Assembly (NCBI RefSeq): GCF_000157895.3
Contig: NC_022663.1
Location: 3,224,001-3,288,000, forward strand
Length of the DNA stretch: 64,000 nt
Direction of reading: 5' to 3'
Origin: Mycobacterium kansasii ATCC 12478
Lineage (GTDB): Bacteria; Actinomycetota; Actinomycetes; Mycobacteriales; Mycobacteriaceae
Positions 8,083 to 15,626 of this stretch are shown piece after piece (positions within the stretch are counted from its first letter, which is position 1; the number at the start of each line of letters is the position of its first letter). The notes under the pieces were generated by a model. It saw only the letters and a list, made by a program, of their open reading frames with translations, ran no database searches and had not been told where the DNA came from. Both the position numbers and the translations under genes were made by a program.

Positions 8083-8275
8083 TGGTGGCCGACGTGCAGC
8101 CTTTCTCACCGAGGTCTACGGGCATGTTGCCGAGTTAGACCCAAGGCTACCAACAGATCTCGACAGATCTCGCCCGTCGCGCGACCTGGCGCAAGCCTGG
8201 CGACAACTGGACCGCAGCCTGAACCACCAAGTTGGCCTGATCGTGAACTTCGGCCCTCACGCGGAGCTAGAACTG
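8083..8275 (+). pseudogene. Possible decayed gene fragment (GxxExxY-like tail)
   Basis: From about 8083 the + strand reads VADVQP in one frame and then, after a frame change near 8100, a protein-like stretch with LTEVYGHVAELDPRLP and LNHQVGLIVNFGPHAE. The ending resembles the GLLINFG end of GxxExxY-family proteins. There is no good intact start and the frame then runs on into the antisense of the next gene. I read it as a degraded remnant; it may instead be chance coding potential. Confidence 0.3.
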
Positions 8276-9018
8276 GCGCTGGAACTAGCAGTAGAACTGG
8301 CCGTCGTAGCCGCCCCCACGGGTTGTTGCAGCTGCGCATTTTCCAGCAATCGCTCCAAAGCCGCCTCTACCTCGGCCTTCCACCCAAAGCCTTTGTCCAG
8401 TTCGAGCCGCAACCGCGGGAAGTACCTGTGCGGGGCCACCACCACAAAACCCATGTCGGTCAAGAAGTCTGCGTCGATGACGCAGTGGTCGACGGAGCAG
8501 TCACCGACAACCTCGAGCACTGGGCGCACTTCCGGATCGATCAATCCAGGGTCCTGTAAGTCGGCCACCTCCACCGTGCGGCCGAAAGCTTCCAGCGCAC
8601 GTACCCCGCGTCGGACCAGTTCGTCGACCACCCCGGCGATCAGGCTGTGCGGCAAATCATCGGGGGCTTGTCCGCGTTCGATACCCATCGACGTCAACAA
8701 CACCGCATCGGCAGACACCGGCGCGGTCGGGAACCGGTGGGCCCGCGGTACGGCTCGCGGCGGAGCGTAGAACACGTACCCCAGACAGGGCGGTTCGGCG
8801 TCACTGCGTTCATCCGGAATCGCCGTCGCCACCTGACCGCACGAACCCCATTCCAACATCACCATTGACAGCCAGGCTTCTTTTTCGAATTCCGGGTCGG
8901 CGAGGTGGTGATCGTTGCCCAGGGTCGCGGGGTCCACTTCCCAGAAGACGCACCGGCGCGCGTGCTTGGGTAGCTGCTCAAAGGCTTCGAGCCGCAGCGC
9001 TGTGATACGAGCAGACAC
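8257..9018 (-). CDS. Conserved actinobacterial protein, Rv3916c family
   Basis: A 253-residue protein resembling M. tuberculosis Rv3916c, starting at a GTG (VSARITALRLEAFEQLPKHARRC). The middle (EKEAWLSMVMLEWGSCGQVA and PPCLGYVFYAPP) and the segment GVVDELVRRGVRALEAFGR are those of a GNAT-like acetyltransferase fold, but no substrate is known. The C-terminus ends in an Ala/Ser-only tail of about fifteen residues encoded by degenerate tandem repeats, a local expansion. The frame remains open upstream to 9048, but the GTG at 9018 gives the usual family start. It is converged upon by cwlM and separated from parB by 356 bases. Confidence 0.85.
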   Translation of the reverse strand: MSARITALRLEAFEQLPKHARRCVFWEVDPATLGNDHHLADPEFEKEAWLSMVMLEWGSCGQVATAIPDERSDAEPPCLGYVFYAPPRAVPRAHRFPTAPVSADAVLLTSMGIERGQAPDDLPHSLIAGVVDELVRRGVRALEAFGRTVEVADLQDPGLIDPEVRPVLEVVGDCSVDHCVIDADFLTDMGFVVVAPHRYFPRLRLELDKGFGWKAEVEAALERLLENAQLQQPVGAATTASSTASSSASSSSA

Positions 9019-9374
9019 TAGTCTCCTGGCCTCCGTGCGGTACTGCAACTGTCAGCGCCGCTCCTCTGCCGGCCCTTCGGCCGACGTTGTCGCACGGCCA
9101 CGCCCACAGCCCTGATCTCCCCCGGCTGATGTGCACCAGCAACCTCTCCAGGATAGGAGAGTTGGTCGCAATTGGGCCAGTATCGGTTGGCCACCCGGGC
9201 CGCTGCCGGCCGCTGCCGCGTCACGACCGGCTCCGCTGCTCACAACCAACCGGTCGTGTCACGAAAACCCTTGGCGCACATGGGGTCCGCGCTGAAGTAC
9301 ACCGCAACAAGCACTGCCTCCCTATTCCGGAACCGCGTCAGTGTCACAGTGACGTAATTACCCGGTGTTGCGGC
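9019..9374. other. Intergenic region between Rv3916c homologue and parB
   Basis: About 356 bases between two leftward genes. No credible open frame; translations on both strands are Arg/Pro-rich shadows. The part near 9018 should hold the promoter of the Rv3916c homologue and the part near 9374 the end of the parA-parB transcript. I see no clear hairpin. Confidence 0.5.
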
Positions 9375-10355
9375 TCACGCGTTTGCATCGGTCATCAAGC
9401 CGATGATCCGCTGCAAATCGTCCACCGAACCGAACTCGACCACGATCTTGCCCTTGCGTTTGCCAAGGCTGACCGTGACCCGGGTGTCGAAGGCGGTCGA
9501 TAGACGCTCGGCAACGTCTTGAAGCCCGGGCATGTGGATCGGTTTGCGCCGCGGCGGAGTTGGTGTGCTGGTACCGGCCCGGTTGGCCAGCGTGACGGCC
9601 TCCTCAGTGGCTCGCACCGACAGACCCTCGGCGACGATTCGGCTCGCCAGTTCCTCCTGTGCCTCCGGCCCAGCCTCTAGCGACAGCAGCGCACGCGCAT
9701 GACCAGCCGACAACACCCCTGCGGCGACCCGCCGCTGAACGGGGATTGGCAGCTTGAGCAACCGGATCATGTTGGTGATCAACGGGCGCGACCGGCCGAT
9801 GCGTGCGGCCAGTTCATCGTGGGTGACGCCGAATTCATCGAGTAGCTGTTGGTAGGCGGCTGCCTCCTCCAGCGGGTTCAACTGGACCCGATGGATGTTT
9901 TCCAATAGGGCATCGCGCAGCAGACTATCGTCACCGGTTTCGCGCACGATAGCGGGAATCGTGGCCAGGCCGGCCTCTTGGGCAGCGCGCCAACGTCGCT
10001 CCCCCATCACGATTTGGTAGTGCGCACCGCTTGGCGTTGCCTCGATCGCCCGCACCACGATTGGCTGCAGGAGCCCGAACTCGCGGATCGAGTGCACCAA
10101 TTCCTGCAGTGCCTCCTGGTCGAAAACCTGGCGTGGTTGCCGGGGATTGGCCTCGATGTCCGACGGAGCGATCTCGCGGTACACCGCACCCATCGGGCTG
10201 GCATCGAGCGCGGGCCCGCCGATCACGACGTCGGCGGTCGCCGACCCCATCCGTGGGCCGAACGACGGCCCGGACTCACCGTCGGCGGGACCGGTGGGTA
10301 TCAGCGAAGCCAGTCCCCGCCCAAGGCCGCCTTTCCGGCGTGACGGCTGCGTCAT
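9375..10355 (-). CDS. parB: Chromosome partitioning protein ParB
   Basis: A 326-residue parS-binding CTP-dependent clamp. The ParB/Srx domain lies at about residues 60-160 (ANPRQPRQVFDQEALQELV, the MGERRWRAAQEAGL box that contains the GERRxRA CTP-binding motif, and ENIHRVQLNPLEEA). The helix-turn-helix follows (GVTHDELAARIGRSRP), and the dimerisation end is VTVSLGKRKGKIVVEF. It overlaps parA by four bases (ATGA), so the two are co-translated. It binds the two parS sites in this window and organises the origin region with ParA, Wag31 and SMC. Confidence 0.96.
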   Translation of the reverse strand: MTQPSRRKGGLGRGLASLIPTGPADGESGPSFGPRMGSATADVVIGGPALDASPMGAVYREIAPSDIEANPRQPRQVFDQEALQELVHSIREFGLLQPIVVRAIEATPSGAHYQIVMGERRWRAAQEAGLATIPAIVRETGDDSLLRDALLENIHRVQLNPLEEAAAYQQLLDEFGVTHDELAARIGRSRPLITNMIRLLKLPIPVQRRVAAGVLSAGHARALLSLEAGPEAQEELASRIVAEGLSVRATEEAVTLANRAGTSTPTPPRRKPIHMPGLQDVAERLSTAFDTRVTVSLGKRKGKIVVEFGSVDDLQRIIGLMTDANA

Positions 10356-11548
10356 TGTCGTCCCCTCCCGGCTGATGGTCGATCACGATCGGCCAGTTCA
10401 CGACTGGCATCGAGGTAGCTCATTGCTCCCCGAGAACCGGGATCGTAATCGATGATCGTCATGCTGTAGCCCGGCGCCTCCGATACCTTGACGCTGCGTG
10501 GAATCACCGTCCGCAATACCTTACTTCCGAAATACCGGCGGACCTCTTCCGCCACCTGATCGGCTAGCTTGGTCCGCCCGTCATACATCGTCAGGATTAC
10601 CGTGGTGACTTCGAGTTCGGGGTTGAGGTGTGCCTTCACCATCTCGATGTTGCGCATCAACTGTGACACGCCCTCCAGCGCGTAATACTCGCACTGAATC
10701 GGGATCAACACCTCCGGGGCGGCGACCAGTGCATTGATGGTGAGCAGGCCCAACGACGGGGGGCAGTCGACAAAGACGTAGTCGAAGTCGAGGTGGTCGA
10801 GTTCGGCCAGCGCGGTACGCAACCGGTTTTCACGCGCCACCATGCTCACCAGTTCGATCTCGGCGCCGGCGAGATCGATTGTCGCCGGGACGCAGAACAG
10901 GCGCTCGCTGTGCGGGCTACGCCGTATTGCCCGCCGCAGTGACACTTCGCCGATGAGCACTTCGTAGGACGACGGTGTCCCGGATTGCCGTTCGGTGATA
11001 CCTAGCGCCGTGCTTGCGTTGCCCTGTGGATCGAGATCGATGACGAGCGTCTTGAGTCCCTGAACGGCGAGCGCGGCGGCGAGGTTGACCGCGGTGGTCG
11101 TCTTCCCCACGCCGCCCTTCTGGTTAGCGACGGTGAAAAGACGCCGCTGGTGGGGCCGCGGTAACGGTTCGTGGGTGGTGTGCAGGACGCGCATGGCGCG
11201 TTCGGCTGCGGCGCCAATCGGGGTGTCGATTTCGGTTGATGTTTCACGTGAAACATTCACCGTGGGATTGTGCGTTGTTTCGGCCGCCGACGCCAACTCG
11301 GGGGGCACCACGGCGGTGGAGGTTCCGCCATCGACCGTGTTGGCACCCGCGAAGGTCTTCGCCACGCTGGCGGTCACCGTCGACAGCGACCCGGACACCG
11401 GCGGCCTGGCAGATGCGGTCCGCGCTTCCGCATCAGGTAGGTCTACCGAAAATGGTGCCGCAGGCCCTGGCGCCGGGGCCGAAATGATCCCCGTCTGCGC
11501 TGAAGAACCGGCTGCTGCCGGTGCGGCGGAAAGCCGGAGTGTGTTCAT
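10352..11548 (-). CDS. parA: Chromosome partitioning ATPase ParA
   Basis: A Walker-type ATPase of 398 residues from the ATG at 11548, which overlaps the gid stop (ATGA). The deviant Walker A is KGGVGKTTTAVN, Walker A' is VFVDCPPSLGLLTINAL, and the Walker B part lies near VIDLDPQGNAST. The first 100 residues or so are a low-complexity Ala/Pro/Ser extension, and the M. tuberculosis protein is about 50 residues shorter, so the true start could be downstream. One perfect parS site lies inside the coding region, encoding VSRET. ParA positions origins via ParB. Confidence 0.93.
   Translation of the reverse strand: MNTLRLSAAPAAAGSSAQTGIISAPAPGPAAPFSVDLPDAEARTASARPPVSGSLSTVTASVAKTFAGANTVDGGTSTAVVPPELASAAETTHNPTVNVSRETSTEIDTPIGAAAERAMRVLHTTHEPLPRPHQRRLFTVANQKGGVGKTTTAVNLAAALAVQGLKTLVIDLDPQGNASTALGITERQSGTPSSYEVLIGEVSLRRAIRRSPHSERLFCVPATIDLAGAEIELVSMVARENRLRTALAELDHLDFDYVFVDCPPSLGLLTINALVAAPEVLIPIQCEYYALEGVSQLMRNIEMVKAHLNPELEVTTVILTMYDGRTKLADQVAEEVRRYFGSKVLRTVIPRSVKVSEAPGYSMTIIDYDPGSRGAMSYLDASRELADRDRPSAGRGRQ
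11240..11255. promoter_or_regulatory. parS: parS centromere site within parA
   Basis: The 16-base palindrome TGTTTCACGTGAAACA is a perfect match to the bacterial parS consensus and lies inside the 5' part of parA, where it encodes part of NVSRETS. It is about 4.4 kb from dnaA and is the expected ParB loading site. Confidence 0.97.
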
Positions 11549-12291
11549 ATCGCTACCCCGTTCGCTGATCGCCCCCGATCCGGTCGGTCCTGACCTTCGC
11601 GCCGTGCCACCACCGCCACGGTTGCGGTTGGCCGTAAATAGTTCGCGCCACATTCCACTACCCTGACATCACGCACACCCGATGCGGCCATTACACGCCG
11701 ATACTTCTCCACTTCATCGGCGGCCCGCTCTCCCTTGATCGCAAGCATTCGCCCGTCACGCTTCAGCAACGCCATACTCCACTTCGTCAGTTTGTCCAAT
11801 GGGGCCACCGCCCGTGACACCGCGACATCGCTGGCGCCAAGCCGCTTCCGTACCGCCGGATCCTCGGCCCGGCCCCGCACCACATCCACTGCCAACTCCA
11901 GGTCCGCGACGACCGCACATAGAAATTCACTGCGGCGCAGCAACGGCTCCAGAAGAATGATCCGGAGGTCGGGCCGCGCCAGGGCCAGCGGCACACCGGG
12001 CAGTCCGGCGCCGCTGCCGATGTCGACGACCCGTTCACCCGCACCGACGAGCTCGCCGATCACGGCACAGTTCAATAGGTGGCGCTCCCAGACCCGCTCG
12101 GCTTCACGCGGGCCCAGTAACCCGCGCTCGACGCCGGGTCCCGCCAACCAGTCGGCGTATCGCCGGGCGAGTCCAAGCCGGTCGCCAAAAATCGCCATCG
12201 GGATGCCGGACCTGTCGGGGTGCATGGGTTCCAATACGGGTCGCAACGGCCGGGGCGGCTCGGCAGAGCGTCCATGTTTCACGTGAAACAA
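11545..12291 (-). CDS. rsmG: 16S rRNA (guanine-527-N7)-methyltransferase RsmG (GidB)
   Basis: A 248-residue SAM-dependent methyltransferase with the glycine-rich SAM motif VVDIGSGAGLPGVPLA, the LLEPLLRRSEFL acidic-loop segment and the region SRAVAPLDKLTKW. Loss of this enzyme in mycobacteria gives low-level streptomycin resistance. The open frame starts MFHVKH at 12291, where the codons overlap a parS site; an internal ATG at 12225 (MHPDRSGIPMAIFG) is an equally plausible start and lies closer to conserved sequence. The gene overlaps parA by four bases, placing gid, parA and parB in one operon. Confidence 0.93.
   Translation of the reverse strand: MFHVKHGRSAEPPRPLRPVLEPMHPDRSGIPMAIFGDRLGLARRYADWLAGPGVERGLLGPREAERVWERHLLNCAVIGELVGAGERVVDIGSGAGLPGVPLALARPDLRIILLEPLLRRSEFLCAVVADLELAVDVVRGRAEDPAVRKRLGASDVAVSRAVAPLDKLTKWSMALLKRDGRMLAIKGERAADEVEKYRRVMAASGVRDVRVVECGANYLRPTATVAVVARREGQDRPDRGRSANGVAI
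12275..12290. promoter_or_regulatory. parS: parS centromere site at the gid start
   Basis: A second perfect copy of TGTTTCACGTGAAACA, about 1 kb from the first. It either encodes the MFHVKH start of the methyltransferase or lies in its leader if translation begins at 12225. ParB bound here could also affect transcription of the gid-parA-parB operon. Confidence 0.97.
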
Positions 12292-12393
12292 TCTCCGATC
12301 TTCCGAGCTCTGCCGATGACCCAGTCCGCCCGAACTACATAGCTGTAACTCACTGACCCCAATATCGCGGCGAGATCGCGGTCGGATAACGGG

Positions 12394-12972
12394 TTAGTCG
12401 CGCAGCACCACAACACGCCGCGACGGCTCGGCGCCCTCGCTTTCGCTGTGCACACCGGGCACTGCGGCGACCGCATCGTGGACGATCTTGCGTTCGAACG
12501 GCGTCATCGGCGCGAGTTCCTGACGTTCACCGCTCTCGGCGACGCGCCGCGCCACCCTTTCCCCCAAGGCCGCCAATTCTTCTCGGCGGCGCCGGCGCCA
12601 GCTTGCAATATCGAGCATCAATCGACTCCGCACCCCGGTCTTCTGGTGCACCGCCAATCGGGTGAGCTCCTGCAGAGCATCCAGCACCTCTCCCCCGCGA
12701 CCCACCAACTTATTCAGGTCGTCGCTGCCGTCGATGCTGACCACCGCGCGGTTACCCTCGACGTCCAGATCGATATCGCCGTCGAAGTCCAAGAGGTCCA
12801 ACAACTCTTCCAAGTAGTCGCCGGCGATTTCCCCTTCGGCGACCAACCGCTCTTCCAGATCGGTCTCGTCGGCATCGACGCTAGCCGGCATCACGTCCTC
12901 TGCGACATCGGGCACATCCCCCACCGCTGACTTGCTCTCTATGTCGAGCTCGGTGGTTTCGGCATCAGTCAT
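12394..12972 (-). CDS. jag: RNA-binding protein Jag/KhpB (KH and R3H domains)
   Basis: A 192-residue protein with an acidic N-terminal region, a KH domain (about residues 70-125, DLNKLVGRGGEVLDALQELTRLA with the GxGG-type loop) and a C-terminal R3H domain (about 145-185, ERKIVHDAVAAVPGVHSESEG). In other bacteria KhpB/Jag with KhpA binds RNA and affects cell elongation. The gene sits between yidC and gid in the conserved rpmH-rnpA-yidD-yidC-jag-gid array. Confidence 0.93.
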   Translation of the reverse strand: MTDAETTELDIESKSAVGDVPDVAEDVMPASVDADETDLEERLVAEGEIAGDYLEELLDLLDFDGDIDLDVEGNRAVVSIDGSDDLNKLVGRGGEVLDALQELTRLAVHQKTGVRSRLMLDIASWRRRRREELAALGERVARRVAESGERQELAPMTPFERKIVHDAVAAVPGVHSESEGAEPSRRVVVLRD

Positions 12973-13079
12973 GGCTTTTCTCCCTCACTCACGGGTCAGT
13001 GTTGGCGATGTTTCGCGGCATTCTGCTGAGGCTTTCTGGGCGGTCGTGCCGCTCGTCCCGCAAAGGCTGTGTCGCGCTC

Positions 13080-14225
13080 TTACCGTTTGCGCTTCTTGGG
13101 CCGCGCACCCGGGCGCGGTGTGCGGCCGGCGGGGGCGTTGTTCCGGCCGGTCTGAGGCGGCTTGCCGGCCGGAGTCCGTGGTTCCTTCTCGGACTTCCCT
13201 TCCGGGCTCTGATCAGCCGAGTCGGTCTTCTTCACGCCGCCCTCGGCATCCGCATCGGACACCGGCTCCGCTACCGACCCATCACCTCCGCCAGACGCCG
13301 CCTTGGGCAGGCGCTTCGGCTTGGCTCCCGGGGCAGGCGCGTTGGCCGCCCTGCGCTGCAGCACTTCCTGCCTCTTGGCCTCGTCCTCTTTTTCGATCAT
13401 CCCGAACACGTAATGCTGCTGAGCAAACGTCCAGATGTTGTTCGAAAACCAGTACAGGATGATCGCCAGCGGAAGGAAGGGGCCACCGACGACGACGCCC
13501 AGCGGGAAAACATAGAGCGCCAACTTGTTCATCATCGCGGTCTGCGGGTTCGCCGCCGCCTCCGGGCTCTGCCGGGCAATGGATGCCCGGCTGTTGAAGT
13601 AGGTCGCGATCCCGGCCAAGATCATGACCGGCACACCGACCGCAATCACAGCGGGCCGGCTGAAATCGACGAACGCGTCCAACCCACCGCGCTGAGTCAT
13701 CGACGCCCCGATCGGGGCGCCGAACAGGTTGGCGTCCAGGAAGTGGCCCACGTCGGTCGGGGTAAAGACGTAATTGCCGGTGAGCCGGTTCTCCACCACC
13801 GACATCTGCGGCTGGCCGAAACCGCCCGTCGTGCGGTTGAACGAACGCAACACGTGATACAGGCCCAAGAACACCGGGATCTGCGCCAACATCGGCAAGC
13901 AACCCAAGATCGGATTGAACCCGTGTTCGCGTTGCAGCTTCTGCATCTCCATCGCCATGCGTTGGCGATCCTTGCCGTACTTCTTCTGCAGCGCCTTGAT
14001 CTGCGGCTGCAGTTCTTGCATCTGGCGGGTGGTGCGGATCTGCCGGACGAACGGTTTGTAGAGCAGGGCACGCAGCGTGAACACCAGGAACATCACCGAC
14101 AGCGCCCACGCGAAGAAGTTCGACGGACCGAAAATCAGCGCGAACAGCTTGTACCAGACCCACATGATCCACGACACCGGGTAGTAGACGAAGTCGAGGC
14201 TGAAGAAATCAAACAAAAGACTCAC
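13080..14225 (-). CDS. yidC: Membrane protein insertase YidC
   Basis: A 381-residue insertase of the YidC/Oxa1/Alb3 family. Several transmembrane helices are visible (WIMWVWYKLFALIFG, FAWALSVMFLVFTLRALLY, IPVFLGLYHVL, and the pair in FPLGVVVGGPFLPLAIILYWFSNNIW). The cytoplasmic hairpin QMQELQPQIKALQKKYGKDRQ is characteristic. The C-terminal 100 residues are charged and basic, ending PGARPKKRKR, likely for ribosome contact. It overlaps yidD by 17 bases. Confidence 0.96.
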   Translation of the reverse strand: MSLLFDFFSLDFVYYPVSWIMWVWYKLFALIFGPSNFFAWALSVMFLVFTLRALLYKPFVRQIRTTRQMQELQPQIKALQKKYGKDRQRMAMEMQKLQREHGFNPILGCLPMLAQIPVFLGLYHVLRSFNRTTGGFGQPQMSVVENRLTGNYVFTPTDVGHFLDANLFGAPIGASMTQRGGLDAFVDFSRPAVIAVGVPVMILAGIATYFNSRASIARQSPEAAANPQTAMMNKLALYVFPLGVVVGGPFLPLAIILYWFSNNIWTFAQQHYVFGMIEKEDEAKRQEVLQRRAANAPAPGAKPKRLPKAASGGGDGSVAEPVSDADAEGGVKKTDSADQSPEGKSEKEPRTPAGKPPQTGRNNAPAGRTPRPGARPKKRKR

Positions 14226-14550
14226 GCTCCCCTTGCTTCGCCGGCAGGTCCCCGCCGACAGCGCAGCAGTCCGAATATCGCTGGCGCTCTGGTATCGGAT
14301 CCCATCCTCCCCGATGCCAGGGTCCGCACTTAGCGAGCCTGGCCACCGTCAGCCAGCTCCCCCGGATCAGGCCGTATTCGGTCAGCGCAGCCACGGCGTA
14401 CTGGCTGCAGGTTGGGACAAAACGACACGAGGCCGGCCGTAGCGGAGAGACCATGTGCCGATAGAGATTGATCACGAAAATCAGTGCGCGGGCCGTCCAC
14501 CGCCCAGTGGCTTTCACCACGCTCGCGGGACTCCACGCCGACTGGGTCAC
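14209..14550 (-). CDS. yidD: Membrane protein insertion efficiency factor YidD
   Basis: A 113-residue small membrane-associated protein with the family core YRHMVSPLRPASCRFVPTCSQYA and KCGPWHRGGWDPIP. The GTG at 14550 is chosen because it overlaps the rnpA stop (GTGA); a longer frame upstream is only the shadow of rnpA. YidD assists YidC-dependent insertion, and its gene sits between rnpA and yidC as in most bacteria. Confidence 0.92.
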   Translation of the reverse strand: MTQSAWSPASVVKATGRWTARALIFVINLYRHMVSPLRPASCRFVPTCSQYAVAALTEYGLIRGSWLTVARLAKCGPWHRGGWDPIPERQRYSDCCAVGGDLPAKQGERESFV

Positions 14551-14909
14551 CGGTCGGCACCCGCCGATTCGAAGGCTCGTCGCAAGCCGCGTCGCACCTG
14601 TTGTTCCAGACGCACCGACGACACCTGCCGACTGCTCGGCAGTGCCCGAATCACCACTTGGTCGCACGGATGCAGGTTGCCGAGTAGCGGCCGGGCGACG
14701 TGTCGCAACCGGCGTGCAACGCGATGCCGTTCGACCGCGGTACCCACCGATTTGGCGATAATCAACCCCACCCGCGGACCGCTGCAGTCCTGCGATTGCG
14801 TACCCCGCCGGACATGGACGACCACGTCGGGCTGTACGGTACGGACCCCGTACTTGACGGTTGCGTCAAACTCGGTTGACCGCCTCATGCGGTTGCGTGC
14901 GGACAGCAC
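14547..14909 (-). CDS. rnpA: Ribonuclease P protein component
   Basis: A 120-residue basic protein that, with the RNase P RNA encoded elsewhere, matures tRNA 5' ends. The start is GTG (MLSARNRMRRSTEFDATVKYG). The RNR-type signature is present as AVERHRVARRLRHVAR. It lies 23 bases after rpmH and overlaps yidD. Confidence 0.94.
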   Translation of the reverse strand: MLSARNRMRRSTEFDATVKYGVRTVQPDVVVHVRRGTQSQDCSGPRVGLIIAKSVGTAVERHRVARRLRHVARPLLGNLHPCDQVVIRALPSSRQVSSVRLEQQVRRGLRRAFESAGADR

Positions 14910-14932
14910 CGCTAAGAAACCTGCCGCGACGA

Positions 14933-15076
14933 TCAGGCAGTCAGTGCGCGGCGGCCCTTACGGCGCCGGCCGGACACGATGGCTCGCCCGGCCCGGGTAC
15001 GCATCCGCAGTCGAAAACCATGAACGCGGGCTCGACGCCGGTTGTTCGGCTGGAAGGTCCGCTTGCCCTTGGCCAC
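14933..15076 (-). CDS. rpmH: 50S ribosomal protein L34
   Basis: A 47-codon highly basic protein reading MAKGKRTFQPNNRRRARVHG from a GTG start and ending RRALTA. The family signature FQPNNRRRxRxHGFRxRM is intact. It is the first gene of the leftward rpmH-rnpA-yidD-yidC operon and is divergent from dnaA. Confidence 0.95.
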   Translation of the reverse strand: MAKGKRTFQPNNRRRARVHGFRLRMRTRAGRAIVSGRRRKGRRALTA

Positions 15077-15626
15077 GGCGTTCTCCTCGATGTGTCTCGC
15101 ATACCATCCGCCCGCTCATCGTGCACACTCGGCGGCCGGAGGTGGTCTGGCAGCTGGCCGGCGCGGTCCCCGGACTCTCATCCAGGTCGCAGCCGTATCG
15201 CCGACTTTCGGGCGACTGTTTGAGGGTACTGACGAGCCTTCGCCTGGTCAAACCTCGCCAGTCCCAACAGACTCAGGCTGAACCGGCCCGCCCCGAAAGA
15301 TGGCTGCCTCTAACACACTCCATATTCCACGCACATCCAAAGACCGCTAACCGAAAACGAAAGAACTGTTGGCAGCCGCACCGAAAACTGTTAGCTTCGG
15401 GCAGTGCTGTTTCGGACTGAAACGGCAGCCGACGATGAAGCGAGGATGGCGGATCGACTAGCTGCCCCGACAGCCGGGTGGTTGGATGCAGCGCGGAGAT
15501 CGCGGGCCGTGGCCGAAAGGTTACGGAACGTAGTCGACCGTCCTTTCCACAACTGTGGATAACCATGTGGACAGTTTGCTATTCGCCGACAATTGCACCT
15601 CGATGTCGGACCAGGGGGATGCGTCG
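15077..15626. promoter_or_regulatory. rpmH-dnaA divergent promoter region with two DnaA boxes
   Basis: About 550 bases holding the promoters of the leftward rpmH operon and of dnaA. TGTGGATAA at 15554-15562 is the exact reverse complement of the consensus DnaA box TTATCCACA. TGTGGACAG at 15566-15574 is a close second box on the same strand. They lie about 55-70 bases upstream of the dnaA start, where autoregulation by DnaA is expected. AGGGGG (15613-15618) precedes the TTG start. The rest shows no gene. Confidence 0.75.

Noticed and set aside
12999..14333. A 444-residue plus-strand open frame opposite yidC
   Set aside because: His/Arg/Gln-rich shadow of yidC; no start signal or domain.
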